From contig NZ_LR699166.1 in the NCBI RefSeq assembly GCF_902459525.1, forward strand, positions 186,001-250,000: DNA of 64,000 nucleotides, read 5' to 3'. This document shows, piece after piece, positions 1 to 8,226 of the stretch. Numbering within the stretch: position 1 is the stretch's first letter; every line of letters begins with the position of its first letter. A program made the position numbers and the translations under genes. Under the pieces are notes generated by a model. That model was not told the DNA's origin. It made no database searches and saw only the letters and a program-made list of their open reading frames with translations. This DNA is from Sideroxydans sp. CL21 (GTDB lineage: Bacteria; Pseudomonadota; Gammaproteobacteria; Burkholderiales; Gallionellaceae).

Positions 1-1
1 C

Positions 2-643
2 AACTATATCAACGTCATTGTGTGCGACAAACAGAAGCACTTGCAGTTTCTGGATATGGATGCTGCCAGCAAGCATTGCACCAAGGGTATCGGCATCTGG
101 GATTGGGCGAGCAACGACCAGGATGGAGAGCCGGATGTGGTGATGGCAAGCGCAGGCGACGTCCCGACCAAGGAAGCGCTGGCGGCAGTCGTGATGTTGC
201 GCGAGCATTTTCCCGATCTCAAGATACGATTCATCAACGTCGTGGACCTGTATAAGCTCACTCCAGCAAGCGAACACCCGCATGGCATGAGCGACCGCGA
301 TTTCGACAGCCTGTTCACGCTGGACAAGCTGGTGATGTTCAATTTCCACGGCTATCCCTGGCTGATTCACCGGCTCGCCTACCGTCGCACCAACCACAAG
401 AATTTCCATGTGCGCGGTTACAAGGAAAAAGGCAGCATCAATACGCCGCTGGAACTGGCAATCCGCAACCAGATCGACCGCTTCAGCCTGGTGATCGACA
501 TCATTGACCGTCTGCCTGCGCTGCATGTGGCGGGAGCGCACGTAAAAGAGCAGATGTTGAACAGGCAGATCGAATGCCGCAACTACGCTTATGAAAACGG
601 CGTCGATCTGCCGGAGGCGGATGGATGGACGTGGCCGTTTTAG
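2..643 (+). CDS. xfp: Phosphoketolase, C-terminal part (5' end outside window)
   Basis: About 213 residues of the C-terminal part of a xylulose-5-phosphate/fructose-6-phosphate phosphoketolase; the reading frame is open from the first codon, so the gene begins upstream. Recognisable family stretches are NYINVIVCDKQKH, IWDWASND near the start of the fragment, VVDLYKL, FNFHGYPWLIHRL and the closing GWTWPF. The enzyme is a cytoplasmic thiamine-diphosphate enzyme that splits xylulose 5-phosphate (or fructose 6-phosphate) with phosphate into acetyl phosphate and a smaller sugar phosphate. The catalytic and TPP-binding domains lie outside the window and cannot be checked. The next gene is acetate kinase, the natural consumer of acetyl phosphate, so the two probably form one pathway unit. 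A strong inverted repeat separates them. Confidence 0.93.
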   Translation, partial: NYINVIVCDKQKHLQFLDMDAASKHCTKGIGIWDWASNDQDGEPDVVMASAGDVPTKEALAAVVMLREHFPDLKIRFINVVDLYKLTPASEHPHGMSDRDFDSLFTLDKLVMFNFHGYPWLIHRLAYRRTNHKNFHVRGYKEKGSINTPLELAIRNQIDRFSLVIDIIDRLPALHVAGAHVKEQMLNRQIECRNYAYENGVDLPEADGWTWPF

Positions 644-649
644 AAATCA

Positions 650-713
650 GGATACGGGATACAGGATGCAGGGATAGTCGCTGCTCCCTTCCTGATGCCT
701 GTATCCCGTATCC
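650..713. repeat. 16-bp perfect inverted repeat between xfp and ackA
   Basis: GGATACGGGATACAGG at 650-665 is exactly complementary to CCTGTATCCCGTATCC at 698-713, with a 32-nt loop. There is no T-run after it, so it is not a classical intrinsic terminator. It could be a REP-like element or an mRNA-stabilising hairpin between two genes of one transcript. Confidence 0.75.
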
Positions 714-725
714 AGTATCCTGCCC

Positions 726-1781
726 ATGAAAACCATCCTCACCATCAATAGCGGTTCTTCATCGGTCAAGGCCAGCCTGTTCGACGCAGACGGTTCTCGC
801 CGCGATTTCCGCTACGGGCATCTGCGCGATCCGGCATCAGGGTTTGAGCAGTTGATGCGCGATCTTGGCGGGCACGCACCCGACATCGTCGGTCACCGAT
901 TCGTGCATGGCGGCGACATCACCGACGCGGCGCGTGTGGTGGATGATGCGGAATTGGAGCGGCTGAACAGCATCGTGCATTTGGCCCCGTTGCATCTGCC
1001 GGGCAATCTGCTGGGCCTGGAGCTGTGCCGCGATCGCTTTTCAGTGCCGCAAATCGCTTGTTTCGATACGGCATTTCACACCACCATGCCGGAGCTTTCC
1101 AAACGATTGCCCATTCCTGCTGCATACGGCCTGCGACGTTACGGATTCCACGGCTTGAACTACGCGCATGTCGCGTCCCGGTTGCCGGAAATGCTGGGAG
1201 AAAAGGCTTACGGGAATGTGATAGTGGCACACTTGGGTAGCGGTGCCAGCCTGTGCCTGATGCGCGGGCTGCGTTCGCAGGACACCACAATGGGCTTTAC
1301 CCCGGCAGGAGGCATCACGATGGGAACGCGCAGTGGCGACCTTGATCCCGGCGTGATGCTGGAGCTGGCACAGCGGTACGATCCCGTAGCCCTGCGTGAC
1401 ATCGTGTTCCATAAAATGGGTTTGCTTGCCTTGTCCGACGGTGAAAGCAGTGAAATGAGCGACCTCCTCAAGAGCAAGAGCGCTGCTGCCGGTTTTGCCG
1501 TGGAATATTTTTGCCGGCAAATCAGCGGAGCAATAGGAAGTCTTGCCGCCAAGGCGGGGGGCATCGATGCGCTGGTCTTTTCCGGAGGTATCGGTGAGAA
1601 CGGGGCAACCGTACGTGCAAATATCTGCACTCCGCTGAAATTCATGGGGCTTGGTCTAGATCAGGCAGCGAACCTGGCCAATGCGGCGCGGCTTGAGAGT
1701 GCCGATTCAAAACCGGTCTGCATCGTGGCCGCGGACGAAGAACACATGATTCATGAACTGTGTTTGAAGTGGACGCAGTAA
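726..1781 (+). CDS. ackA: Acetate kinase
   Basis: Converts acetyl phosphate and ADP to acetate and ATP in the cytoplasm. The acetokinase signature NSGSSSVK is at residues 8-15, the second signature region reads GFTPAGGITMGTRSGDLDPG, and the ASKHA-fold adenine-binding loop appears as FSGGIGENGATVR. At 351 residues it is shorter than the usual ~400-residue enzyme; the N-terminal half looks compacted, as in several proteobacterial AckA proteins that accompany phosphoketolase. It follows xfp by about 80 bp, supporting a phosphoketolase-AckA bypass that conserves ATP. The ATG at 726 has no strong Shine-Dalgarno sequence, but it sits directly before the conserved N-terminus. Confidence 0.95.
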   Translation: MKTILTINSGSSSVKASLFDADGSRRDFRYGHLRDPASGFEQLMRDLGGHAPDIVGHRFVHGGDITDAARVVDDAELERLNSIVHLAPLHLPGNLLGLELCRDRFSVPQIACFDTAFHTTMPELSKRLPIPAAYGLRRYGFHGLNYAHVASRLPEMLGEKAYGNVIVAHLGSGASLCLMRGLRSQDTTMGFTPAGGITMGTRSGDLDPGVMLELAQRYDPVALRDIVFHKMGLLALSDGESSEMSDLLKSKSAAAGFAVEYFCRQISGAIGSLAAKAGGIDALVFSGGIGENGATVRANICTPLKFMGLGLDQAANLANAARLESADSKPVCIVAADEEHMIHELCLKWTQ

Positions 1782-1988
1782 CAAGTCCGGCTTTGCAATG
1801 ATCTTGGTATTCATCCGGCCAAGCACGACAGGAAAGTGCGCAAATATAGGAAACCAAATATGACCGGCGGCAAAGAAAAAAAGATGAGCGGTTTAATCCA
1901 ACCTTGAGTATTCAGTCATAGTATTGCCTTGGCAGTTGAGGGCAAACCGTACGTCATATTTTTTAACGATGGCAAAAGGAGATTTGAA

Positions 1989-2111
1989 ATGACTTACAAA
2001 GACAGTGACAATACCGGCCACGAGGAGGTGACATTCAGTGTGGTTCTGGGTTGGATCGCAGCGGCAGCTACAGCAATCGCGAGCATCGTCGGCATAGTCA
2101 GTTTTTCGTAA
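1989..2111 (+). CDS. 40-aa single-span membrane protein (small family, copy A)
   Basis: Forty residues beginning MTYKDSDN. The ATG at 1989 is preceded by AAGGAG at 1976-1981 with a 7-nt spacer, which is why it is preferred over the in-frame TTG at 1929. The N-terminal half is polar and charged; the C-terminal half (VVLGWIAAAATAIASIVGIV) is one probable membrane span. A GC-rich hairpin follows the stop codon, so this looks like a stand-alone gene. The core GWIAAAATAIAS closely matches GWLTAAAVSIAS in the 37-aa gene at 50416-50529, which has the same Shine-Dalgarno sequence and spacing. No family name is recognised and the function is unknown. Confidence 0.7.
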   Translation: MTYKDSDNTGHEEVTFSVVLGWIAAAATAIASIVGIVSFS

Positions 2112-2135
2112 GGACTGATTTTGCGGGAAGATTGC

Positions 2136-2165
2136 GACAAGAGGCGGCGAAAGCCGCCTCTTGTC
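2136..2165 (+). terminator. Hairpin after small gene A
   Basis: A 13-bp perfect stem (GACAAGAGGCGGC at 2136-2148, complement at 2153-2165) is closed by a GAAA tetraloop, 24 nt after the stop of the 40-aa gene and upstream of the convergent malQ end. No T-run follows on either strand. It may still act as a terminator or as an mRNA 3' stabiliser for either gene. Confidence 0.7.
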
Positions 2166-2216
2166 ATTGGACAAAGATTTTTTCAGTCCCGGGTGTGTTG
2201 ATTCAATCCAAATAAA

Positions 2217-3719
2217 TCAGGGCACTCGCGGATTGCGGTGGTGCGAGGCGGTCAAACCTTCCAACTTTTCCGTCTGCCAGTTTTGCAACCAGTTCCACGA
2301 GAATCTCCATTCCCAGTTGCCCAACGGCGTCCCCGGGAAATTCATCCGATGCTCGCTGTTCAGACCCATCACATCCTGCAGCGGGAAGACGACGGTATTT
2401 GCAGCGGATGCGGAAAGTGCATCGATCATGTCCCAGTTTATTTCCTTGCCTTCACTACCCAAATAGAACAGGGCAAACTTTTTTTCGTGTTCTGTGGCCG
2501 AATTCCACCAACCCAGGCTGGTGTCATTGTCATGCGTTCCGGTATAGGCAACCGTATTGGCAATGTAGTGATGGGGCAGGAAATAGTTGCTGTCGTTATC
2601 TCCAAAAGCAAATTGCAAAATACGCATACCGGGGAGATTGAACTTGTCCCGCAACTCAATGACATTGGGTGTGATCAAACCCAGGTCTTCGGCGATGATG
2701 GGCAGTTCTCCGAAGGCCTGCTGAAATGCTTCAAACAGGTTTTCTCCGGGACCGGGCATCCATTCTCCACCTATGGCATTGGGCGCACCGGCAGGCGTTG
2801 CCCAGTAATTTGCGAAACCGCGAAAATGATCGATGCGAACCAGATCGAATAGTCGAAAGGCCTGCTCCAGCCTTTTTATCCACCAGGTGTATCCGGTCCG
2901 TGCATGAACATCCCAGCGGTATAAGGGATTTCCCCACAACTGTCCGGTCTCGCTGAAATAATCGGGAGGAACACCGGCGACAACGATGGGATTTCCACTG
3001 GCGTCGAGTTCGAAAAGAGCCTGGTGTTCCCACACATCGGCGCTTTGATAGGAAACGAAAATGGGGACGTCGCCGATTATGCGAATGCCGCGGGCATTCG
3101 CATAATTTTTCAACAAGAACCACTGCCGGTAAAAACACCACTGACAGAATTTGTGGAATTCAATTTCATCCACATAACGCAGCCTTGCCTCCGCAATGGC
3201 TCTCGGCTCGCGTCTCACGAGTTCTTCCGGCCAATGATTCCACGCCTGAAACTGCTCGTGATGTTCAACGGCTTTGAACAGGGCGAAATCGTCCAGCCAG
3301 TGTTTTTCCGATATGCAGAATTCAATGTATTCAGAGTGAGCGCTGTTGCGGGGCGCTGAAAAAAATCGAAGTGCCGCACGCTGCAATCGCTCAATCCGAT
3401 AAGGTTTCACCAAATCAAAATGTACATGATCAGCATTGAATTCCGGATTCGGAATCAAGTCGCTGGCATCCAGCCAGCCTTGTGTTACCAGCTCCTCCAG
3501 GTCGATCATCAGGTGGTTGCCGGCAAAAGCAGAGTTGCTTGCGTAGGGCGAATTTCCTGCGCCCACTTCTCCCAGCGGGAGCATCTGCCAGTAGGTTTGT
3601 CCGGCACTGACCAGCCAATCCACAAACTTGTATGAACCGGTACCGAGATCGCCTGAACCAAACTGCCCGGGGAGTGACGTGGGATGAAGCAAAATACCGC
3701 TGGCACGTGCTGAAATCAT
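2217..3719 (-). CDS. malQ: 4-alpha-glucanotransferase (amylomaltase, GH77)
   Basis: Transfers alpha-1,4-glucan segments between maltodextrins in the cytoplasm, usually in glycogen or maltodextrin turnover. The N-terminus SGILLHPTSLPGQFGSGDLG is diagnostic of GH77. The three catalytic acids are visible: nucleophile Asp297 in VRIDHFRG, acid/base Glu344 in IIAEDLG, and Asp397 in GTHDND. The length of 500 residues is normal for the family. The ATG is placed at the conserved start (MISARASG). It is convergent with the 40-aa gene and has no glycogen gene next to it in this window. Confidence 0.96.
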   Translation of the reverse strand: MISARASGILLHPTSLPGQFGSGDLGTGSYKFVDWLVSAGQTYWQMLPLGEVGAGNSPYASNSAFAGNHLMIDLEELVTQGWLDASDLIPNPEFNADHVHFDLVKPYRIERLQRAALRFFSAPRNSAHSEYIEFCISEKHWLDDFALFKAVEHHEQFQAWNHWPEELVRREPRAIAEARLRYVDEIEFHKFCQWCFYRQWFLLKNYANARGIRIIGDVPIFVSYQSADVWEHQALFELDASGNPIVVAGVPPDYFSETGQLWGNPLYRWDVHARTGYTWWIKRLEQAFRLFDLVRIDHFRGFANYWATPAGAPNAIGGEWMPGPGENLFEAFQQAFGELPIIAEDLGLITPNVIELRDKFNLPGMRILQFAFGDNDSNYFLPHHYIANTVAYTGTHDNDTSLGWWNSATEHEKKFALFYLGSEGKEINWDMIDALSASAANTVVFPLQDVMGLNSEHRMNFPGTPLGNWEWRFSWNWLQNWQTEKLEGLTASHHRNPRVP

Positions 3720-4035
3720 AATTATCGCTATCTAAAAATCCGGGAATCTGTGTAAAGGTATAGAACAACAGTTTGAGAATATACGTGTTATTTCCCGGAA
3801 TGGCTCTGCAAAAGCACGCTTAAATTAATAGTCGACTTTCATACTATGGTATAGGTGGTATGCAGATGGGAGTTGGGACAGAATGTCTGGCAAATTAAAT
3901 TGCCATTCGGGAGGCGCGAGCAATTGCAATCAGATGCTTGCTCCAGCAAGTGTAACTTGCTTGAGCCCACAGGCCGGAATTGAATATATGCAGTTTCAAT
4001 TCGGCACGCCTATATCACTTTAGACTGGGAATTCT
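3720..4035. other. Intergenic region with alternative hairpins
   Basis: A 316-bp divergent spacer between malQ and the HAD gene. No coding sequence was found. It contains an overlapping set of inverted repeats: CTTGCT/AGCAAG (3937-3942 with 3945-3950) and AGCAAGT/ACTTGCT (3945-3951 with 3955-3961). The middle arm can pair with either neighbour. Promoters for both flanking genes should lie here, but none is clear enough to mark. Confidence 0.5.
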
Positions 4036-4710
4036 ATGACCATAACCCTTGCATTCGATGTCTATGGAACTCTGATTGATACGCATGGCGTCATTTCTGC
4101 ATTGGAAAAACATGTCGGCAACAGGGCGACCGAGTTCTCGCGCGTTTGGCGTGAAAAGCAGCTTGAATATTCATTTCGTCGCGGACTGATGCAGAACTAC
4201 GCAAACTTCGCAGTGTGTACCGGCAATGCCCTCGATTACACATGCGCCTATTTCAAACTGGCGCTGAGTATCGAAGAGAAAGAGGAACTGATCGGTGTAT
4301 ACAAATTACTGCCCGCATTCGCGGATGTAAATACCGGATTGGCTCGGGCCAAACAAGCCGGCTTCAGAATGTTCGCGTTTTCGAATGGGAGTGCGGAAGC
4401 GGTGGAGCTGTTGCTGCAAAACGCAGGCATTGCAGACTGTTTTCTTGGCGTAGTAAGCGTCGACGAAATCAAGTCCTACAAGCCGAATCCCGGTGTGTAT
4501 AGCCATTTTTTACGAAGGGCGGATGCTGTTGGCGCAGAAACCTGGCTTATATCAAGCAACCCGTTTGACGTGATCGGGGCTGTCTCTTTCGGAATGCGGG
4601 CAGCGTGGCTTAAACGCTCTCCCGAAGCGATTTTTGATCCGTGGGGTATAGAGCCGACTCTAATTGCAGACAGTCTTGTGAGCCTGATTGAACAAATCGG
4701 GCGGAAATGA
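4036..4710 (+). CDS. HAD-superfamily hydrolase, L-2-haloacid dehalogenase type
   Basis: A 224-residue HAD hydrolase. Motif I is AFDVYGTLID with nucleophile Asp8, motif II is FSNGS, and motif III/IV include Lys in SYKPNPGVY and Asp in SSNPFD. The SSN..D and YKP.P.VY signatures match haloacid dehalogenase type II, which hydrolyses L-2-haloacids to D-2-hydroxy acids using an aspartyl ester. Enzymes of this subgroup often have unknown natural substrates, so the dehalogenase activity is inferred from family membership. The gene stands alone and is convergent with the luciferase-like gene, 14 bp away. Confidence 0.85.
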   Translation: MTITLAFDVYGTLIDTHGVISALEKHVGNRATEFSRVWREKQLEYSFRRGLMQNYANFAVCTGNALDYTCAYFKLALSIEEKEELIGVYKLLPAFADVNTGLARAKQAGFRMFAFSNGSAEAVELLLQNAGIADCFLGVVSVDEIKSYKPNPGVYSHFLRRADAVGAETWLISSNPFDVIGAVSFGMRAAWLKRSPEAIFDPWGIEPTLIADSLVSLIEQIGRK

Positions 4711-4724
4711 ACCGTGGCAAGCCA

Positions 4725-5714
4725 TCAACCCAACACCTCGCGAAGGCCTGCGGTAATCTCATATGATCTGAGGCGGGCAGCATGATCGAAAATCTGGGAC
4801 GTGATCATTAATTCATCCGCACCAGTCTGTTCGATGAATCCTTTCAATGAAGACCTTACCGTGTCGCGCGAACCGATTGCGGAGCATGACAGTATCTGGG
4901 CCAACAGGGCCCTTTCTTGCGGGCCGATACGATCCAGATAATCCTCCACAGGCGGCGGCAGGGGTTTTGGTTTGCCGCTGCGCAGATTGACAAATGCCTG
5001 CTGCGCCGAAGTCGCGAGCAATTGTGCCTCTTCGTCGGTGTCTGCCGCAAAGACGTTGAAGCCGAGCATCACGTACGGTTTCTCCAGATCGGCGGACGGC
5101 TTGAAAGTGGAGCGATACACGTCTATCGCCTGCATCATTTGCCCGGGGGCAAAATGCGAGGCGAACGCATAAGGCAGCCCCAGGGCGGCTGCCAGTTGCG
5201 CACCGAAAAGACTTGATCCAAGAATCCATATCGGCACATTCAGGCCGGCACCGGGTACCGCGCGTACCGCATGCCGGTGGGGTGCCGAGAAGTAATCCAT
5301 GAGTTCGGTGACATCCTGCGGGAACTGATCGGCATCCGAGGCGAGATTCCGGCGCAAAGCACGCGCGGTAAGCATGTCTGAACCCGGGGCTCGCCCGAGA
5401 CCCAGATCGATGCGTCCGGGGAAAAGCGACTCCAGGGTTCCGAACTGTTCGGCAATCACGAGGGGGGAATGGTTGGGCAACATGATGCCGCCGGCACCGA
5501 CGCGGATGGTCGATGTGCCGCCGGCCACATGCCCGATCAGGACGGCGGTCGCGGCGCTGGCAATGCCGGGCATACCGTGATGCTCGGCCAACCAGAAGCG
5601 CCGATAGCCCCAGCGCTCGCCGTGCCGGGCAAGATCCAGCGTGTTGCAAAACGAACTGGCAGCGTCGCTGCCTTCGGCAATGGGTGATAGATCAAGAATG
5701 GAAAAGGGAATCAT
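4725..5714 (-). CDS. LLM-class (luciferase-like) flavin-dependent oxidoreductase
   Basis: 329 residues of the bacterial-luciferase fold, YhbW/MsnO8-like subgroup. Typical stretches are [56 protein letters not shown] and [28 protein letters not shown]. Such enzymes use FMNH2 or reduced F420-like flavins to oxidise small organic substrates; the substrate here cannot be read from the sequence. It is divergent from the ArsR-type regulator and the OYE/SDR/MFS genes, which suggests common control and a shared detoxification theme. Confidence 0.88.
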   Translation of the reverse strand: MIPFSILDLSPIAEGSDAASSFCNTLDLARHGERWGYRRFWLAEHHGMPGIASAATAVLIGHVAGGTSTIRVGAGGIMLPNHSPLVIAEQFGTLESLFPGRIDLGLGRAPGSDMLTARALRRNLASDADQFPQDVTELMDYFSAPHRHAVRAVPGAGLNVPIWILGSSLFGAQLAAALGLPYAFASHFAPGQMMQAIDVYRSTFKPSADLEKPYVMLGFNVFAADTDEEAQLLATSAQQAFVNLRSGKPKPLPPPVEDYLDRIGPQERALLAQILSCSAIGSRDTVRSSLKGFIEQTGADELMITSQIFDHAARLRSYEITAGLREVLG

Positions 5715-5839
5715 TTTTGTATTCTGGCGATAGCCTGTTAAGGACTAGCCTAAACCTCACATGTATTTGGAACCGGACGCGAGATCGTCGCTGTGTTTAT
5801 TTTCTCTTGTATTTCTAGAATAGTCGATATATATTTCGT

Positions 5840-5856
5840 CTTAATTCGAAATTAAG
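5840..5856. promoter_or_regulatory. Candidate ArsR-type operator (palindrome)
   Basis: CTTAATT-CGA-AATTAAG, a perfect 7+7 bp palindrome in the AT-rich spacer between the divergent oxidoreductase and the ArsR-type gene. It is 31 bp upstream of the regulator start, a usual place for an autoregulatory operator. Assignment is by position and symmetry only. Confidence 0.4.
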
Positions 5857-5887
5857 GTCGTCGTAAATCGAAATACATATAACTGCC

Positions 5888-6203
5888 ATGGCAAAAAAAC
5901 CTGTTCCAGACATTGACGAAATCATCAAGGCATTGGCCCATCCCGTTCGCAGGGAAATACTCGGATGGCTGAAGGATCCGCAAAAGTCCTTCCCCGCGCA
6001 AGAGCATTCGTTTGAACTGGGAGTCTGTGCCGGCAAAGTTTTTGAAAAGGCGAATTTGTCCCAATCGACCATCTCTGCCCACCTGGCCACATTGCAGCGG
6101 GCGGGGCTGATTACCCCCCCGGAAAGTCGGGCAATGGATTTTTTATTCCCGCAATGAAGCCTTGATCGACAAGTTTCTTGAGCGCATCAAGAGCGACCTT
6201 TAA
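5888..6203 (+). pseudogene. ArsR-family regulator, frameshifted in a C7 tract
   Basis: A winged-helix ArsR-type repressor: IIKALAHPVRREILGWLKDP at the N-terminus and a recognition helix in LSQSTISAHLATLQRAGLI. Frame 0 ends at 6157 (89 aa) with a tail PESRAMDFLFPQ that does not fit the family. From 6120 the +1 frame reads RKVGQWIFYSRNEALIDKF and continues to a TAA at 6201-6203, exactly the expected ArsR C-terminus (about 105 aa in all). The switch falls in a run of seven C at 6114-6120, so one extra C restores or breaks the frame. It may be an assembly or sequencing error, a true loss, or slippage-controlled expression. It lies 26 bp upstream of the OYE gene start and is probably its regulator. 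Confidence 0.8.
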
Positions 6204-6229
6204 CAGCAGTGCAAAACCAAGGAGAACAA

Positions 6230-7306
6230 ATGAGTAACCTGATCAAACCCATCCAGGTCGGAGACCTGAATCTTCCCAACCGCGTTGTGATGGCGCCCCT
6301 TACCCGATGCCGTGCCGGCGCAGGCAGGGTGCCCAATGCATTGATGGCCGAGTATTACGCCCAACGTGCCGGTGCGGGATTGATCCTGAGCGAGGCGACT
6401 TCCATTTCTCCGCAGGGAGTGGGTTATCCCGATACGCCGGGAATCTGGTCGGATGAGCAGGTACAGGGTTGGAAGCTTGTCACGAAAGCAGTGCATGCCG
6501 CAGGCGGACGCATTTTCCTGCAGCTCTGGCATGTGGGCCGGATCTCGCATCCGGATTTCCTCGGCGGAGACTTGCCCGTTGCTCCAAGTGCAATTGCGCC
6601 GCAAGGTCATGTCAGCCTGTTGCGCCCGCAACGCGAATATGTGACGCCGCGCGCTCTGGAAACTTCAGAAATTCCGGCGATCGTGGAGGCTTACCGCAAA
6701 GGTGCTGAAAACGCGAAACTGGCAGGATTCGATGGCGTCGAGATTCACGGGGCCAATGGCTATTTGCTCGACCAGTTCCTGCAGGACAGCACCAACAAGC
6801 GCACCGATGCCTACGGCGGCCCTATCGAAAATCGTGCCCGGCTGCTGCTGGAAGCAACCGATGCGGCCATTTCCGTTTGGGGTGCGGGCAGGGTCGGGGT
6901 GCACCTGGCGCCGCGAGGAGACGCTCACACCATGGGCGATTCAAATCCCCTGGCCACTTTCGGATACGTGGCGGAACAATTGGGCAAGCGCGGCATCGCC
7001 TTTATTTTCACCAGGGAATCGCTGGGAGAAAATCGCATCAGCCCGGAATTGAAGAAGCGCTTCGGCGGCGTGCTTATCGCCAATGAGGGCTTCAACCGCG
7101 AGACGGCCCAACAAGTCATTGCGGCGGGCGAGGCAGATGCCGTTTCCTTCGGCAAGGACTTTATCTCCACTCCGGATCTGCCGCGCCGCGTGCAGCTGAA
7201 TGTACCGTTCAACCCGTATCACCCTGAGACTTTCTACGGCTATGGTCTTCAGGATGCCAAGGTTGGCTATATCGATTACCCGAACCTGGTAGCGGAAGTC
7301 GCTTAG
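6230..7306 (+). CDS. Old Yellow Enzyme / alkene reductase (NemA-like)
   Basis: 358-residue FMN-dependent TIM-barrel reductase that uses NADPH to reduce activated C=C bonds, quinones, nitro-esters or N-ethylmaleimide. Visible features are VVMAPLTRCRA, LQLWHVGRISHPDF, the substrate-binding His/Asn pair in EIHGANGYLLDQFLQD, TDAYGGPIENRARLL and SFGKDFISTPDLP. The ATG at 6230 is chosen because AAGGAG lies at 6219-6224 with a 5-nt spacer and the protein then starts at the conserved NLIKPIQVGDL; an upstream in-frame GTG at 6209 lacks support. It heads a run with the SDR and MFS genes behind the broken ArsR gene. Confidence 0.93.
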   Translation: MSNLIKPIQVGDLNLPNRVVMAPLTRCRAGAGRVPNALMAEYYAQRAGAGLILSEATSISPQGVGYPDTPGIWSDEQVQGWKLVTKAVHAAGGRIFLQLWHVGRISHPDFLGGDLPVAPSAIAPQGHVSLLRPQREYVTPRALETSEIPAIVEAYRKGAENAKLAGFDGVEIHGANGYLLDQFLQDSTNKRTDAYGGPIENRARLLLEATDAAISVWGAGRVGVHLAPRGDAHTMGDSNPLATFGYVAEQLGKRGIAFIFTRESLGENRISPELKKRFGGVLIANEGFNRETAQQVIAAGEADAVSFGKDFISTPDLPRRVQLNVPFNPYHPETFYGYGLQDAKVGYIDYPNLVAEVA

Positions 7307-7322
7307 AACGCACTGGTAGTGT

Positions 7323-7363
7323 CCCCGGCTCTCCGGGGCGGGCGATCTGCGCATCTTGCGCAG
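7323..7363 (+). repeat. Two adjacent hairpins between OYE and SDR genes
   Basis: CCCCGG-ctct-CCGGGG at 7323-7338 and CTGCGCA-tct-TGCGCAG at 7347-7363. There is no T-run. Probably intercistronic mRNA structure that could tune expression of the downstream SDR. Confidence 0.55.
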
Positions 7364-7393
7364 GAGCCGTTTCATGAACAATGGGAGACCGAC

Positions 7394-8155
7394 GTGTCCG
7401 GGAAATATTCGCGTATCGCAATCGTAACCGGTGCCACTTCCGGTATTGGGGAAGCGACAGCCAGAAAATTTGTTGCCAGCGGCTATGGCGTGGCAGGCAA
7501 TGGCCGCAATGCTGAAAAGCTTCGTGCACTGGAACAGGAGTTGGGGGCGGCCTTTATCGGCCTGGCAGGTGATGCTTCCGATAGCGCTGTGCTGGACCGG
7601 CTCTTTGTGTCGGCGAGCGAACGCTTCGGGAAACCAGCCGACATCGTGGTGGCGAACGCCGGCCGGGGCCTGGGCGGATCGGTCAAGGATGCCGATCTAT
7701 CCAGGTTCGAAGACATGCTCAAGATCAACGTAACGGGCACTCTGGCCTTGCTGCAGAAAGCCGCCCGGAAAATGGCGGATGAGCAGCGGCCGGACTATCC
7801 CAAAAAAGCCGCAGACATCGTGATCATCGGCTCGGTCGTGGGTAGGCACATATCGCCATTCAGCGCAGTCTATGGCGCAACAAAGTTCGCAGTCCATTCG
7901 CTTGCGGAAGGCTTGCGTCGCGAGGTTGGACCAAAAGGCATTCGGGTGTCGCTGGTCGAACCGGGCATTGTGGTCAGCGGGTTTCAGGATGGCGCAGGCT
8001 ACACTGAGGATATGGTGCATCACTTCGAGGAAAAGTTTGGTCCATTGTTGCACGGCGACGATGTGGCAAACGCGATTCACTACATCGTGAATCAGCCGCC
8101 CCATGTCCATATCAGCGACATCATGGTCCGTCCGACGCGGCAGGATTATCCCTGA
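7394..8155 (+). CDS. Short-chain dehydrogenase/reductase (SDR)
   Basis: 253-residue classical SDR. The nucleotide-binding glycine motif is TGATSGIG near residue 12, NAG follows in the middle strand, the catalytic Ser lies in IIGSVVG and the Tyr-Lys pair in YGATK. It is an NAD(P)H-dependent alcohol/carbonyl oxidoreductase; an acidic residue that would fix cofactor choice is not clear. The GTG at 7394 is preferred: GGGAG at 7383-7387 lies 6 nt before it and it gives the normal short SDR N-terminus, while a GTG at 7319 would add an unconserved tail running through the hairpins. It probably acts with the OYE gene upstream. Confidence 0.9.
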   Translation: MSGKYSRIAIVTGATSGIGEATARKFVASGYGVAGNGRNAEKLRALEQELGAAFIGLAGDASDSAVLDRLFVSASERFGKPADIVVANAGRGLGGSVKDADLSRFEDMLKINVTGTLALLQKAARKMADEQRPDYPKKAADIVIIGSVVGRHISPFSAVYGATKFAVHSLAEGLRREVGPKGIRVSLVEPGIVVSGFQDGAGYTEDMVHHFEEKFGPLLHGDDVANAIHYIVNQPPHVHISDIMVRPTRQDYP

Positions 8156-8226
8156 TCCGTTCCGGGAGTACCGGCCGTGACGTGCGCGATCCTTTCCTGC
8201 AATTAAATATATGAGGGTTCGCCTGC

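Noticed and set aside
1860-1907. 15-codon frame (MTGGKEKKMSGLIQP) after ackA
   Set aside because: Too short, no clear ribosome-binding site and no regulatory context like that of the trp leader.
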